From contig JAYNQW010000006.1 of assembly GCA_038114465.1 (NCBI GenBank), positions 62,001 through 126,000 of the forward strand: a stretch of 64,000 bases of DNA, written 5' to 3'. The notes beneath the pieces are model-generated. The model worked only from the letters and a program-made list of their open reading frames with translations. It did not search any database and was not told the origin of the DNA. Position 1 is the first letter of the stretch. Each line of letters opens with the position of its first letter. This document shows positions 33,421 to 42,653 of this stretch, piece by piece. Made by a program: the position numbers and the translations under genes. The stretch comes from CALINB01 sp938045325. Lineage in GTDB: Bacteria > Pseudomonadota > Alphaproteobacteria > Rhodospirillales > CALINB01.

Positions 33421-34170
33421 CTATTTCAAGGAGCCGATTTGCTCGGCGATAATTTTTTTCGGCACTTCCTTCACCCTGCCGCGTTCGAGCTTGCCGAGTT
33501 GAAAGGGGCCGTAGGCAATGCGGATTAAGCGATTCACGCTAAAACCGAGATGCTCCATAACCCGGCGGACTTCCCGGTTCTTGCCTTCCTGCAGGGAGAC
33601 CGTCAGCCAGGCGTTTGCCCCTTGTTGCTGATCGAGCACGGCACGGATCGGCCCGTAACGCACCTTATCGATGGTGACGCCCTTCTCCAGCGATTTCAGT
33701 TGTTTCGGATCAACGCGGCCGTGCACGCGCACCCGGTAGCGCCGGATCCATCCCGTTTTCGGTAATTCGAGTTTGCGCGCAATATCGCCGTCGTTGGTGA
33801 GCAGCAACAATCCTTCGGAGTTGATGTCGAGCCGTCCAATCGACATCAGCCGGGGTAGATTTTTGGGTAGCGCGTCAAACACCGTGGGCCGGCCTTCCGG
33901 ATCGCGGTGTGTCGTGACCAGCCCTTTCGGTTTGTGGTAACTCCAAAGCCGCACTCGCTCGGCTTGCGGCAGGGGCTTGCCGTCGACTGTGATCGTATTA
34001 TCCGCCGTGACGTTGAGCGCGGGTGAGGTGATGATGGTGCCGTCAACCGTGATGCGGCCGGCTTCGATCATGCGCTCGGCGTCGCGGCGCGAAGCGAGGC
34101 CGGCGCGGGCGATCACTTTGGCGATGCGTTCACCGGGGTTGGTTTCTTTGTCTGCCGGTTTTGCGTTCAT
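33421..34170 (-). CDS. RNA pseudouridine synthase, RluB/RsuA family
   Basis: 249 residues. An N-terminal S4 RNA-binding domain (ERIAKVIARAGLASRRDAERMI, about 14-35) precedes the synthase domain with the catalytic Asp115 in SIGRLDINSEGLLLLTNDG. HKPKGLVTTHRDPEGRPTVFD is the usual strand region. The length and S4 domain suit RluB (23S U2605) better than RsuA, but the target is inferred. It overlaps the upstream gene by 4 bases and is 14 bases ahead of rsmD, a common alphaproteobacterial pair. Confidence 0.9.
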   Translation of the reverse strand: MNAKPADKETNPGERIAKVIARAGLASRRDAERMIEAGRITVDGTIITSPALNVTADNTITVDGKPLPQAERVRLWSYHKPKGLVTTHRDPEGRPTVFDALPKNLPRLMSIGRLDINSEGLLLLTNDGDIARKLELPKTGWIRRYRVRVHGRVDPKQLKSLEKGVTIDKVRYGPIRAVLDQQQGANAWLTVSLQEGKNREVRRVMEHLGFSVNRLIRIAYGPFQLGKLERGRVKEVPKKIIAEQIGSLK

Positions 34171-34880
34171 GACCGTGCGGCGTCGATAAAGGCGGCAAAG
34201 ATGCGTTCATCCGCCGGCGTGATCGAAAACTCCGGATGCCATTGCACGCCGAGACAAAACTTGTGCTTTTTCGTCTCGATCCCTTCGATGACGCCGTCGG
34301 GCGCGCGAGCGTTGACGAGTACCCCGGCGGGCACGTCCTTGGCCGCCTGATGATGCGCGCTGTTCACTTCGATTTCCGTTTCACCGACGATGTCGAACAG
34401 CAACGTTCCTTTTTCGATGCTTACACTGTGTCCCGTTTCATGGCGCGGATTGGGCTGTTCGTGCGCGAGCGCATTGTCGACTTCATCGGGGATGTGTTGG
34501 ATCAGTGTGCCGCCCAACACCACATGCAACAGTTGCTGGCCGCCGCAAATGCCGAGGACCGGTTTGTCGGCGTTCAAGGCGCCGTCGATGATCGCGCGTT
34601 CGAACAAAGTGCGCTTGCTTTTGGTTTTGACCGTTTTGTGGCGTTCGGTCGCGCCGAACAGGGCCGGGTCGACATCGAAATCGCCGCCGGTGACGATCAG
34701 CCCGTCGATCAAGCCGAGATATTGTCCCGCGAGTTCCGGTTCGTGCGGCAGCACAACCGGCAGGCCACCCGCCTGGCTGACCGCGCCGGCGTAATTTTCC
34801 CGGAGCGCATACCACGGATACTTGGAGTACGTGCCGGGCTCTTCCGAATCGATGGTGATGCCGATGACCGGTGTTTTCAT
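34167..34880 (-). CDS. class I glutamine amidotransferase-like hydrolase (peptidase C26, PuuD-like)
   Basis: 237 residues from ATG 34878-34880; the longer frame to 34961 adds 27 non-conserved residues overlapping the tadA start. The nucleophile Cys112 is in LGICGGQQLLHVV, with His215 and Glu217 in VQWHPEFS. By family, gamma-glutamyl-gamma-aminobutyrate hydrolase or a relative that hydrolyses a gamma-glutamyl amide. No putrescine-degradation gene is near, so the substrate is open. It is divergent from tadA with 73 bases between. Confidence 0.85.
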   Translation of the reverse strand: MKTPVIGITIDSEEPGTYSKYPWYALRENYAGAVSQAGGLPVVLPHEPELAGQYLGLIDGLIVTGGDFDVDPALFGATERHKTVKTKSKRTLFERAIIDGALNADKPVLGICGGQQLLHVVLGGTLIQHIPDEVDNALAHEQPNPRHETGHSVSIEKGTLLFDIVGETEIEVNSAHHQAAKDVPAGVLVNARAPDGVIEGIETKKHKFCLGVQWHPEFSITPADERIFAAFIDAARS

Positions 34881-34953
34881 AACCGGCACTCTAGGCAGCG
34901 TTCGGCCTTGCAGCAAGCTTGACGGCGGTGTTGTGAACTTGCAGGGTGCGGCC

Positions 34954-35412
34954 ATGACCAACGAGGCCGTAAATTATATGAACCAAGCCCTGGAACGGGC
35001 GAAGGCCGGGGGTGACGCGGGGGAAGTGCCCGTCGGCGCCGTGCTCGTCGAGCGCGCGAGCGGCACGGTGCTCGCCGCCGATCACAACCAAGTGGAAACA
35101 CTCAACGATCCGACCGCGCATGCCGAGATGCAGGTGATTCGCGCCGGCGCGAAATCGCGCGGCGATAAACGCCTGGAGGGTTGCGATCTCTACGTGACCT
35201 TGGAGCCGTGCGCCATGTGCGCCGCGGCGATTGCCCATGCCCGTATCGGGCGCGTGATTTTCGGCGCGTACGACCCGAAAGGCGGCGGCGTCGAACACGG
35301 CGCGCGGGTTTTCGAGCAACCCACGTGCCATCACAAGCCCGAGGTCGTCGGCGGTATCAACGAAATCGAAGCGGGTGAAATCTTAAAAACGTTTTTCCGG
35401 GAAAAACGGTAA
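34954..35412 (+). CDS. tadA: tRNA-specific adenosine deaminase
   Basis: 152 residues from ATG 34954. The zinc cytidine-deaminase-like motif is H56-A-E58 (PTAHAEM) and PCAMC with C86 and C89 (LEPCAMCAAAIAHARI). GAYDPKGGGVEHG matches TadA rather than guanine deaminase. It converts A34 of tRNA-Arg(ACG) to inosine and is usually essential. It is convergent with DUF1244 at 6 bases. Confidence 0.94.
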   Translation: MTNEAVNYMNQALERAKAGGDAGEVPVGAVLVERASGTVLAADHNQVETLNDPTAHAEMQVIRAGAKSRGDKRLEGCDLYVTLEPCAMCAAAIAHARIGRVIFGAYDPKGGGVEHGARVFEQPTCHHKPEVVGGINEIEAGEILKTFFREKR

Positions 35413-35418
35413 GGTTGC

Positions 35419-35742
35419 TTAGCCCTTAATTTGCTTGCTGATGTCTGAATGGTCCGGGTGGGATTCCTTGAACTTTGCCATTTGCTCATCGGACGCGGGC
35501 AGTTGGTGTTTCTCTTTCCAATCACCGTAGGCCATGCCATAGACGCGTTCGCGGGCGGCTTCGTAGTCCATCTCGAGGCCCTTTTCTTGTGCCGCCGCCA
35601 GATACCATTTGGCGAGGCAATTGCGGCAAAAGCCCGAGAGGTTCATCAAGTCGATATTTTGCACGTCGGTTCGTTTCTGTAAGTGCTCGACGAGGCCGCG
35701 AAAGGCGGCGGCTTCAAGCTCGGTGCGTATTTGATCGTCCAT
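35419..35742 (-). CDS. DUF1244 family small protein
   Basis: 107 residues from ATG 35740-35742. DUF1244 is recognised from AAAFRGLVEHLQKRTDVQNIDLMNLSGFCRNCLAKWY (about 12-48): the pair in GFCRNCLAKW is conserved and may bind metal. LEMDYEAARERVYGMAYGDWK follows. A short acidic, helical protein of unknown function, about 100 residues being normal for the family. It lies between tadA and purD, 31 bases after purD stops. Confidence 0.85.
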   Translation of the reverse strand: MDDQIRTELEAAAFRGLVEHLQKRTDVQNIDLMNLSGFCRNCLAKWYLAAAQEKGLEMDYEAARERVYGMAYGDWKEKHQLPASDEQMAKFKESHPDHSDISKQIKG

Positions 35743-35773
35743 GATCGTCTCCCAATGATAAACGTTTGAAAAA

Positions 35774-37060
35774 TTACTTTTTGCTTTTGGCGCGGTCGAT
35801 CGCGCGCCAGCCGATGTCACGGCGGCAGAAGCCACCCGGCCAATCGATCAAATCGACGGCCTTGTAGGCAAGCTTTTGGGCCTGCTTAATACCGTTCGCG
35901 CGCGCCGTGACGCCGAGAACCCGTCCGCCGTTGGCGACGATGCGGTGATTATCGAATGCCGTGCCGGCGTGAAAGACGACGACATTTTTCAGCGCATTGG
36001 CATCGTCAAGGCCGCGAATTTCAGTACCCTTGCCGTAGTGGCCGGGATAACCCTTGGTCGCCATCACCACCGTCAGCGCGGTATCTTTGTGCCAGTCGAG
36101 TTTTATTTTATCGAGTTTTCCTTCGGCACAGGCGAGCAACGCTTCGAGCGCGTCGGATTTCAGTTTCATCATCAGCGCCTGGCATTCGGGATCGCCGAAA
36201 CGCACGTTGTATTCGAGCAATTTAATGCCGTCATCGGTGATCATAAGGCCGGCGAACAGCACCCCTTTATAGGGTTTGCCTTCAGCCGCCATGCCTTTGA
36301 TGGTCGGCAGGATGATGGTCTCCATCACTTCATCGGCCATTTTTTTCGTAATGACCGGAGCCGGCGTGTAAGCGCCCATGCCGCCGGTGTTGGGGCCGTG
36401 ATCGCCGTCATGTGCGGCCTTATGATCCTGCGCCGAGACCAGCGGTACCGCGTTCTCGCCATCGACCAGCGCAAAGAAGCTCGCTTCCTCGCCGGTGAGA
36501 AACTCCTCGATCACGATTTCATCACCGGCTTCACCGAAAGGGCGCTCGACCATGATGTGATCGACGGCGGCGAAGGCTTCGTTCTCGTTACGGCAAAGGA
36601 TGACACCTTTGCCGGCGGCGAGGCCGTCGGCTTTCACCACAATCGGGGCGTGATGGCGAATAATGTATTCCTTGGCCGAGTCCGGTTCATCGAAGCGTTC
36701 CGATTCGCCCGTCGGGATATCGTACTTGCTGCAAATATCCTTCATAAAGCTTTTCGAGCCTTCAAGCTCGGCCGCCGCCGCGCTTGGCCCGAACGCCTTG
36801 ATGCCGTTTTCTTCGAGCACATCGACCAAGCCCGCGACCAAAGGCGCTTCCGGGCCGACAACGACAAAATCGATTTTTTCGGAAACCGCGAAATCGACAA
36901 TGGCGGGAATGTCTTCGGCGCCGATATCGATGCAGGCCGCAACATCGGCGATCCCGGCATTGCCCGGCGCGCAAAACAGTTCAGAACAGCGTTTTGATTG
37001 GGCGATGGCCCAACAAAGCGCATGCTCACGCCCGCCGCCGCCAACCACCAAAACCTTCAT
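35774..37060 (-). CDS. purD: phosphoribosylamine-glycine ligase
   Basis: 428 residues from ATG 37058-37060 (MKVLVVGGGGREHALCW); the longer frame upstream runs into the xseA promoter region and is rejected. The ATP-grasp core includes KADGLAAGKGVILC, GEEASFFALVDG, TGGMGAYTPAP and FGDPECQALMMKL. It catalyses the second step of purine synthesis. It is divergent from xseA with 79 bases between. Confidence 0.96.
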   Translation of the reverse strand: MKVLVVGGGGREHALCWAIAQSKRCSELFCAPGNAGIADVAACIDIGAEDIPAIVDFAVSEKIDFVVVGPEAPLVAGLVDVLEENGIKAFGPSAAAAELEGSKSFMKDICSKYDIPTGESERFDEPDSAKEYIIRHHAPIVVKADGLAAGKGVILCRNENEAFAAVDHIMVERPFGEAGDEIVIEEFLTGEEASFFALVDGENAVPLVSAQDHKAAHDGDHGPNTGGMGAYTPAPVITKKMADEVMETIILPTIKGMAAEGKPYKGVLFAGLMITDDGIKLLEYNVRFGDPECQALMMKLKSDALEALLACAEGKLDKIKLDWHKDTALTVVMATKGYPGHYGKGTEIRGLDDANALKNVVVFHAGTAFDNHRIVANGGRVLGVTARANGIKQAQKLAYKAVDLIDWPGGFCRRDIGWRAIDRAKSKK

Positions 37061-37139
37061 CGCGCCAATCCTCTCATGCTTCTCATGATCCTCACTGGTA
37101 TTTTTATTCGTTTGTCCTGTATCATACATACCCAAAGCC

Positions 37140-38627
37140 ATGGCGAAAGAACAATTCCAAGCAGAATCCGAGGGCAATTTGCCCATCCTGTCCGTCAGCG
37201 AGATTTCGCTGGCGCTCAAGCGCGAGGTCGAGGAGGCCTTCGCGTACGTGCGCATCCGCGGCGAGATTTCCGGCTTCAAGCGTGCCGCTTCCGGGCACAT
37301 GTATATGACCCTTAAGGACGAGGATGCGGTGCTGGACGGGGTGTGCTGGCGCGGCACGGCGGGGCGTTTGTCGGTCACGCCCGAGGATGGCATCGAGGTC
37401 GTTGTCACCGGGCGGCTAACGACTTATCCGGCGCGTTCGAAATATCAGGTCGTGATCGATCAGATGGAAATGGCCGGTGAAGGAGCGCTACTCAAGCTTC
37501 TCGAGGATCGGCGTAAAAAGTTGGCCGGCGAAGGGCTGTTCGATGAAGAGAGAAAACAGAAACTGCCGTATTTGCCTGAGGTAATCGGCGTCGTCACCTC
37601 GCCGACCGGGGCCGTCATCCGCGATATTTTGCACCGCTTGGCTGACCGGTTTCCGCGCCATGTGTTGCTCTGGCCGGTGCTGGTACAGGGCAAGGAAGCG
37701 GCCGAGCAGGTCGCTGCAGCCATTGCCGGGTTCAATCGGTTTCAAGCGAACGATCCTAAACTGCCGCGACCGGACTTGATTATCGTCGCGCGCGGCGGCG
37801 GCAGCCTCGAAGATTTATGGGCTTTTAACGAAGAGGCCGTGGTGCGCGCAGCCGCTGAGAGCGTGATCCCGCTGATCTCGGCAGTTGGTCATGAAACCGA
37901 TACGACCCTCATTGACTTTGCCGCCGATCAGCGCGCGCCGACGCCAACAGCGGCCGCCGAAATGGCGGTGCCGGTGCGCCTCGAACTTCTCAGTGAAGTC
38001 GCGGAAGAAGGCTCGCGCCTGGTTTCGGCGGTCTCGCGCATCGTAACGGAACGCGCCACGCATCTCGAAAATTTAAGCCGGGGTTTGCCGAACCTGCCGT
38101 GCCTGATCGAAGAAGCGGTGCAGCGGCTCGATGATTGGTCCGAGCGGCTTGAAAACGGCTTGAAAGCCTGGATTGCCCAGCGGCAATCGCGGCTGGCCGA
38201 ATTGTCCGCCGGATTGTTAAATCCAAAGCCGATGATCGAACAGGGCGCGCGCGCGGTGCAATCAGAAGGCCGGGCCTTGGAATTGGCGGGTAAAAACTTT
38301 TTCAAGCACCGTCAGGACCGTTTAAATAATCTTGCGGGCCTGCTCGAAAGCTATTCATTTGAACGCACCCTCGAGCGCGGCTTCGCGCTGGTTAAAGACG
38401 AGCAGGACCAACTCGTGCGTTCGGTGCGTGATCTAACGCCGGGGCAGGTGATTTCGGTTTCATTAGCCGACGGCAGCGCCGGCGCGACGGTTACGGACAA
38501 CGTGCCTGTATCGGCGTCTTCATCGACGCCGTCATCAAAGCCCCCACAGGCATCCAAGATGAAATCGGCGAAAAAGAAAAAACCGGAGCCGCCAGAAATC
38601 AACGATAAGCAGGGAACGTTGCTGTGA
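37140..38627 (+). CDS. xseA: exodeoxyribonuclease VII large subunit
   Basis: 495 residues. The N-terminal OB fold is LSVSEISLALKREVEEAF with VRIRGEISGFKRAASGHMY; the catalytic middle domain contains VIGVVTSPTGAVIRDILHRL, IIVARGGGSLEDLWAFNEE and SAVGHETDTTLIDFAADQRAPTPTAAAE. The C-terminal region is coiled, followed by a Ser/Pro/Lys-rich tail (about 455-495). XseA with XseB degrades single-stranded DNA. xseB is not adjacent. The following M23 gene starts in its last codons (GTGA overlap). Confidence 0.96.
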   Translation: MAKEQFQAESEGNLPILSVSEISLALKREVEEAFAYVRIRGEISGFKRAASGHMYMTLKDEDAVLDGVCWRGTAGRLSVTPEDGIEVVVTGRLTTYPARSKYQVVIDQMEMAGEGALLKLLEDRRKKLAGEGLFDEERKQKLPYLPEVIGVVTSPTGAVIRDILHRLADRFPRHVLLWPVLVQGKEAAEQVAAAIAGFNRFQANDPKLPRPDLIIVARGGGSLEDLWAFNEEAVVRAAAESVIPLISAVGHETDTTLIDFAADQRAPTPTAAAEMAVPVRLELLSEVAEEGSRLVSAVSRIVTERATHLENLSRGLPNLPCLIEEAVQRLDDWSERLENGLKAWIAQRQSRLAELSAGLLNPKPMIEQGARAVQSEGRALELAGKNFFKHRQDRLNNLAGLLESYSFERTLERGFALVKDEQDQLVRSVRDLTPGQVISVSLADGSAGATVTDNVPVSASSSTPSSKPPQASKMKSAKKKKPEPPEINDKQGTLL

Positions 38628-39466
38628 AGCGGTGGCGGTTGTTTCTGGTTTTCAATTGTCTATGGGTTCTGGCTGCCTTGCCGGTTCAGGCGCTCGAATT
38701 AAACGGTTCGTTGATTCAGGGCGGACTTGTGATCGGCCGTGTCGACCCAGGAACGAAAGTTATATTCCAGGACCGTTTGGTGCGCGTTTCGCCTGATGGA
38801 TTGTTCGCGATCGGTTTTGGCCGTAATGCCGCGAAAGAAGCGGTGCTGAAAATCAAACGCCCCGGCGGTATCGTGATGCGCGAAATTCTGGATGTTAAAC
38901 CGCGGCGTTATAAGATTTCCCGGATCGATGGATTACCGTCACGAAAGGTCACGCCGAGGCCCGCCGATATCAAACGTATCCGGGCTGATTCACGCCTGAT
39001 TAAAGAAAGCCGGCGCCGTGACACGCCGAAGGCGTATTTCCGCTCGCGGTTTATGTGGCCCGCCATAGGGCGCATATCGGGGGTATTCGGCTCGCAGCGA
39101 ATTCTTAACGGCAAGCCCCGGCGCCCGCATGTCGGCGTCGATATCGCCGCGCCGAAAGGAACGCCCGTGCGCGCCATGGCCGACGGGATCGTGACATTGG
39201 TACATCAGAATATGTTTTTTACCGGCAAAACGCTGATGATCGATCACGGTCACGGACTGCAGTCGGTGTATGCGCACTTAAGCGAGATCAGCGTCAAGGA
39301 AGGCACGGCCGTTCGAAAAGGTGATCTCATCGGGCGCATCGGCGCGACTGGCCGGGCGACGGCGCCGCATTTGCATTGGGGGGTGAGTTGGTTCGCGACC
39401 CACCTCGACCCGGCCTTGGTCGTGGGGCCGATGCCGCGAAAAAAGAAATCGGTAAAAAAGAAATAG
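38624..39466 (+). CDS. secreted M23 family metallopeptidase
   Basis: 280 residues beginning at GTG 38624, overlapping the xseA stop. A signal peptide (about 1-23, ending PVQA) precedes a small beta-rich N-terminal domain (about 24-100) and a LytM domain. Zinc ligands H169 and D173 (PHVGVDIAAP), H218 (VYAHLSE) and H249/H251 (APHLHWG) are all present, so it should be an active peptidoglycan endopeptidase. The end is Lys-rich (RKKKSVKKK). Both M23 genes in this window keep full metal sites but differ in anchoring: this one has a cleavable signal. Confidence 0.9.
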   Translation: MKRWRLFLVFNCLWVLAALPVQALELNGSLIQGGLVIGRVDPGTKVIFQDRLVRVSPDGLFAIGFGRNAAKEAVLKIKRPGGIVMREILDVKPRRYKISRIDGLPSRKVTPRPADIKRIRADSRLIKESRRRDTPKAYFRSRFMWPAIGRISGVFGSQRILNGKPRRPHVGVDIAAPKGTPVRAMADGIVTLVHQNMFFTGKTLMIDHGHGLQSVYAHLSEISVKEGTAVRKGDLIGRIGATGRATAPHLHWGVSWFATHLDPALVVGPMPRKKKSVKKK

Positions 39467-39472
39467 CGGATG

Positions 39473-40345
39473 TCAGTCCGGCCAGCGGTTGTGAATCCAC
39501 AGCCATTGCTCCGGGTTCTGGCGTGCCCAGGTTTCCATAATTTTGTTGACGTTCGTCATCGCGGCCTTGATGTCGTCTTGGCGGTTCGCCGTTTTGCGAA
39601 TGGGTAGCGGTGGATAACAGGTGATTCGAAATCGAACGCCTTCGATGCGCTCGATTTGAACCGGTAAAACAGGCATATCGAATTTTAAGGCAAACTGCGC
39701 CAACGCCGGCGCGGTCATCGCATCGCGTCCGAAAAACGGAATAGGGATGCCGTCGTTCATTTTTTGGTCGACCAGCATGCCGAGGTGACCGCCGCCGTTC
39801 AGAAGCTTAATGGCCTGGCGCGCGCCTTCGGAGCCTTTCGGGATCAACTCGCCCCGGCCCACTTGGCGTTGGCGAAAAACATTTTCCACATATGGGTTGT
39901 TCGGCGCGCGGTAAATCAGGTGAATCGGAATGCCTTCGTTCATGGCGGCAAGCGCCAGCACTTCCCAATTGGCGAAGTGTCCGGAAAAAAAGATGCCGGG
40001 TTTGTTATCATCACGCAGCTGCACGATCAATTCGTTGCGGACCACTTCGACATTGGCGTCGGGGCCGTCAAACTTAAACTGATCGAGATGGGGGTACTCG
40101 AAGATTGTTCTCCCGAGATTGTCCCACATCTTTTTGATGATATCGTCAATTTCAATATCCGATTTTTCAGGAAATGTTTTTTTTAAATTTCGCCGCGCGG
40201 TTTTTGTCGCGCCCAACAAGGGACCGAAGGTGCGCGCAAGAGCACCGCCCATCGCTGAAGCCGTACGGAGCGGCAACATACGCATAAGGATAAACAGCAC
40301 GTAAAGCGCTAAGGCTTCCAGAATGTGAATGAGGCGTCTTAACAA
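39473..40345 (-). CDS. lysophospholipid/lauroyl acyltransferase (LpxL/HtrB family)
   Basis: 290 residues. The start is a TTG at 40343-40345 (no ATG fits; ribosome-binding site weak). An N-terminal membrane helix (about 10-30) is followed by the HX4E active-site motif, His123 to Glu128 in SGHFANWE, and by GGGHLGMLVDQKMNDGIPIPFFGRDA. Members add a secondary acyl chain to lipid A precursors at the inner membrane. It is last of the envelope operon, 9 bases after lpxK. Whether it places laurate, myristate or another chain cannot be told. Confidence 0.88.
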   Translation of the reverse strand: MLRRLIHILEALALYVLFILMRMLPLRTASAMGGALARTFGPLLGATKTARRNLKKTFPEKSDIEIDDIIKKMWDNLGRTIFEYPHLDQFKFDGPDANVEVVRNELIVQLRDDNKPGIFFSGHFANWEVLALAAMNEGIPIHLIYRAPNNPYVENVFRQRQVGRGELIPKGSEGARQAIKLLNGGGHLGMLVDQKMNDGIPIPFFGRDAMTAPALAQFALKFDMPVLPVQIERIEGVRFRITCYPPLPIRKTANRQDDIKAAMTNVNKIMETWARQNPEQWLWIHNRWPD

Positions 40346-40354
40346 AGGTTGTTC

Positions 40355-41359
40355 TTACCGCTTGGGTTCGTCTCTATTGGGTTCATCGGGAAAGAGTTTA
40401 TCGAGTAAATCGTCAACGGCGAATTCATCTTGCCATGTAATTTTAATGGATAATACGGCAATTCCCGCGCGTGAATCGGCAGGTAAGCGGACCGCATCCT
40501 TGGCCGTTGTCACCAGACGGGCCTGCTGGGCTTCGGCCCGTTCCCGCAAGTCCGATATGTCTTGTGGCGAATAGGCATGGTGATCGGCGAAAGACCGCGT
40601 TTCGATAACATCGCAGCCGATCTGCGTTAAAAAATCGAAGAATTTCTGCGGCAATCCAATACCGGCAAAGGCGAGAACGCGCTCGCCTTTCAATTGATCA
40701 GCTTCCGGTCCCGGCTCGATCCGGGCACGAAGGACAGGACGCGCCGTGTCGATTGTTTTAAGGACACCGGTCTGATCCTCGCCGATGAGAACCACGGCAT
40801 CGGCTCGACCAAGCGCGGCCTCGGCGGGTTCGCGCAAGGGGCCGGCCGGAATTAGCCGGCCGTTGCCGAAGCCGAAGGCGCCATTAATCACGCAAACGGA
40901 AACCGTTTTGTGCACGCTCGGGTTTTGAAATCCGTCATCCATGACGATGGCCCCGGCGCCATCGACGGTTGCAGCGAGGATACCGTCTTTGCGGTTGCGC
41001 GATACCCAGGTCGGCGCGGTGCGTGCGAGCAGCAATGCTTCATCGCCGGTGTGTTCGCAAGCATGAGTTTCTGTATTGACCTTCACTGGGCCTTTTAAGG
41101 AACCGCCGTAACCGCGCGTGAGATAATGAACGCCGATGCCGCGTTCGATGAGGCGCCGGCCCAGACTGATCGCGACCGGTGTTTTCCCCGCACCCCCGGC
41201 GACGGCATTACCGATACATAAAACGGGAATGAGGGACTGCCAGGGCGTTGTGCCGCTTGTGCGGACCAGTGATGCCATGCGGTACAAAACGCTAAACGGT
41301 GTGAGGCACGCCGCTAACACCGATTTATTTTTATTGTACCAAAAATCAGGTGTTCGCAT
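40355..41359 (-). CDS. lpxK: tetraacyldisaccharide 4'-kinase
   Basis: 334 residues from ATG 41357-41359, 14 bases inside the end of waaA; the upstream extension is the waaA shadow. The P-loop reads GNAVAGGAGKT (50-60), with a Gly for the more usual Gly/Ser mix, and DDGFQNPSVHK near 150 supplies the catalytic Asp. It phosphorylates the 4' position of lipid A disaccharide. An N-terminal membrane-association helix (about 10-30) is present. Confidence 0.94.
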   Translation of the reverse strand: MRTPDFWYNKNKSVLAACLTPFSVLYRMASLVRTSGTTPWQSLIPVLCIGNAVAGGAGKTPVAISLGRRLIERGIGVHYLTRGYGGSLKGPVKVNTETHACEHTGDEALLLARTAPTWVSRNRKDGILAATVDGAGAIVMDDGFQNPSVHKTVSVCVINGAFGFGNGRLIPAGPLREPAEAALGRADAVVLIGEDQTGVLKTIDTARPVLRARIEPGPEADQLKGERVLAFAGIGLPQKFFDFLTQIGCDVIETRSFADHHAYSPQDISDLRERAEAQQARLVTTAKDAVRLPADSRAGIAVLSIKITWQDEFAVDDLLDKLFPDEPNRDEPKR

Positions 41360-42653
41360 GATGATCCTTTTGTGGTGTCCCAGCCAAAAGCAGCGGCGTG
41401 ATAGAATCATATATCCGGTCCAAGGCGCCGTCTTGTGATTGGGCGATTTGGGCGGCGGCAAGGGCAAGGCGTTTGCAAGCCGCCGGATCGTTGAGCAATT
41501 CACCGACGGTTTGGTGCAGCGTGCCGGCATCGGTTACTTCGCGAAAGGCGCCGGCCTTACGAAGGTTGTCAGTAATGTCGGCAAAATTGATTGTATGGGG
41601 GCCTTGCACGATGGCGCATTGTAGGCGCGCCGGCTCTAAGGGATTTTGTCCACCGCCATGGCCGTTCTCATCCGAAAGCGATTTTCCCATAAAAACGATA
41701 TCACAAAGGCGATAAAACAAACCGAGTTCGCCCAAAGTGTCGGCAATATAAACGTCGGTTTCAGGGCTCGGCGCTTGTGATTGCGACCGTTGTGATGTTT
41801 TAAGGCCGGCTGCTTCGAATATCTCTTTGATCGTGTTGCCGCGTTCCGGGTGCCGCGGCACGACGATTGTAAGGGTACCGGGAGATGTTGTGCGTAGCGC
41901 TTGATGGGCTTCGGCGATGACTTCTTCTTCACCGGGATGGGTGCTGGCGGCAAGCCAGCAGGGGCGCTTGCCGATCATTGATTCCAGTTTCGCCATCTCT
42001 GCTTCGTCCACCGGCAAGGGGGGCGCTGAAAATTTTAAATTACCAAGGCATTGTGTGTTGGCGGCACCCAGGACGCGAAGACGCTCTGCATCCAGGTCGG
42101 TTTGACCGAGACAGAGTTTAAACGGCGACAGCAATCGGCGGATAAATTTCGCCTGGCGTTGCCAGCGGTCGAAGGAACGCGATGAAATGCGGCCATTGAC
42201 CAGGGCCATGGGGATCGCGCGGTCATGGCATTCATGAATCATGTTCGGCCAAAATTCCGATTCGGCCCATAGCACGAGATCCGGTTGCCAGTGATTGAGA
42301 AACGGGCGGACATAAGCGAGGCAGTCGACCGGGACAAATTGGTGAAATGTGTTTTTGGGCAAACGCTCGGTCATGAGTTTTGCCGAGGTTACCGTGCCGG
42401 TGGTGATCATGATGTTGAGTTTGTCTTGTTCTCGGGCAAATTTTTCGATCAACGGTAACAGCGAGAGCGCTTCGCCGATGCTTGCGGCGTGCGCCCAGAT
42501 GAGCTTGCCTTCGGGGCGCGCCCGGCCCGGTTGGCCGAGACGTTCAGAGAACCGCTCCGGGTCTTCTTTGCCCTTGGTTTGCCGGTAAGCGAGATACAGC
42601 CGAATGAGCGGCCGGCCGGCGGATGTCAGGGCGCGGTACAGCGGTAGCATCAT
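41346..42653 (-). CDS. waaA: 3-deoxy-D-manno-octulosonic acid (Kdo) transferase
   Basis: 435 residues. A short N-terminal membrane helix, then ERFSERLGQPGRARPEGKLIWAHAASIGEAL (about 33-63) and LWAESEFWPNMIHEC (about 127-141), which carry the catalytic Glu and the acceptor site; the nucleotide-binding half has GGGQNPLEPARLQ. It transfers Kdo from CMP-Kdo to lipid IVA. It overlaps the DUF374 gene by 4 bases and lpxK by 14 bases. Confidence 0.95.
   Translation of the reverse strand: MMLPLYRALTSAGRPLIRLYLAYRQTKGKEDPERFSERLGQPGRARPEGKLIWAHAASIGEALSLLPLIEKFAREQDKLNIMITTGTVTSAKLMTERLPKNTFHQFVPVDCLAYVRPFLNHWQPDLVLWAESEFWPNMIHECHDRAIPMALVNGRISSRSFDRWQRQAKFIRRLLSPFKLCLGQTDLDAERLRVLGAANTQCLGNLKFSAPPLPVDEAEMAKLESMIGKRPCWLAASTHPGEEEVIAEAHQALRTTSPGTLTIVVPRHPERGNTIKEIFEAAGLKTSQRSQSQAPSPETDVYIADTLGELGLFYRLCDIVFMGKSLSDENGHGGGQNPLEPARLQCAIVQGPHTINFADITDNLRKAGAFREVTDAGTLHQTVGELLNDPAACKRLALAAAQIAQSQDGALDRIYDSITPLLLAGTPQKDHHANT

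Noticed and set aside
34236..34922. 228-codon plus-strand frame opposite the amidotransferase-like gene
   Set aside because: Shadow of a clear class I amidotransferase gene with Cys-His-Glu triad on the minus strand.
35876..36997. 373-codon open frame on the plus strand across purD
   Set aside because: It is the exact antisense of the conserved purD coding sequence and its product has no recognisable domain.
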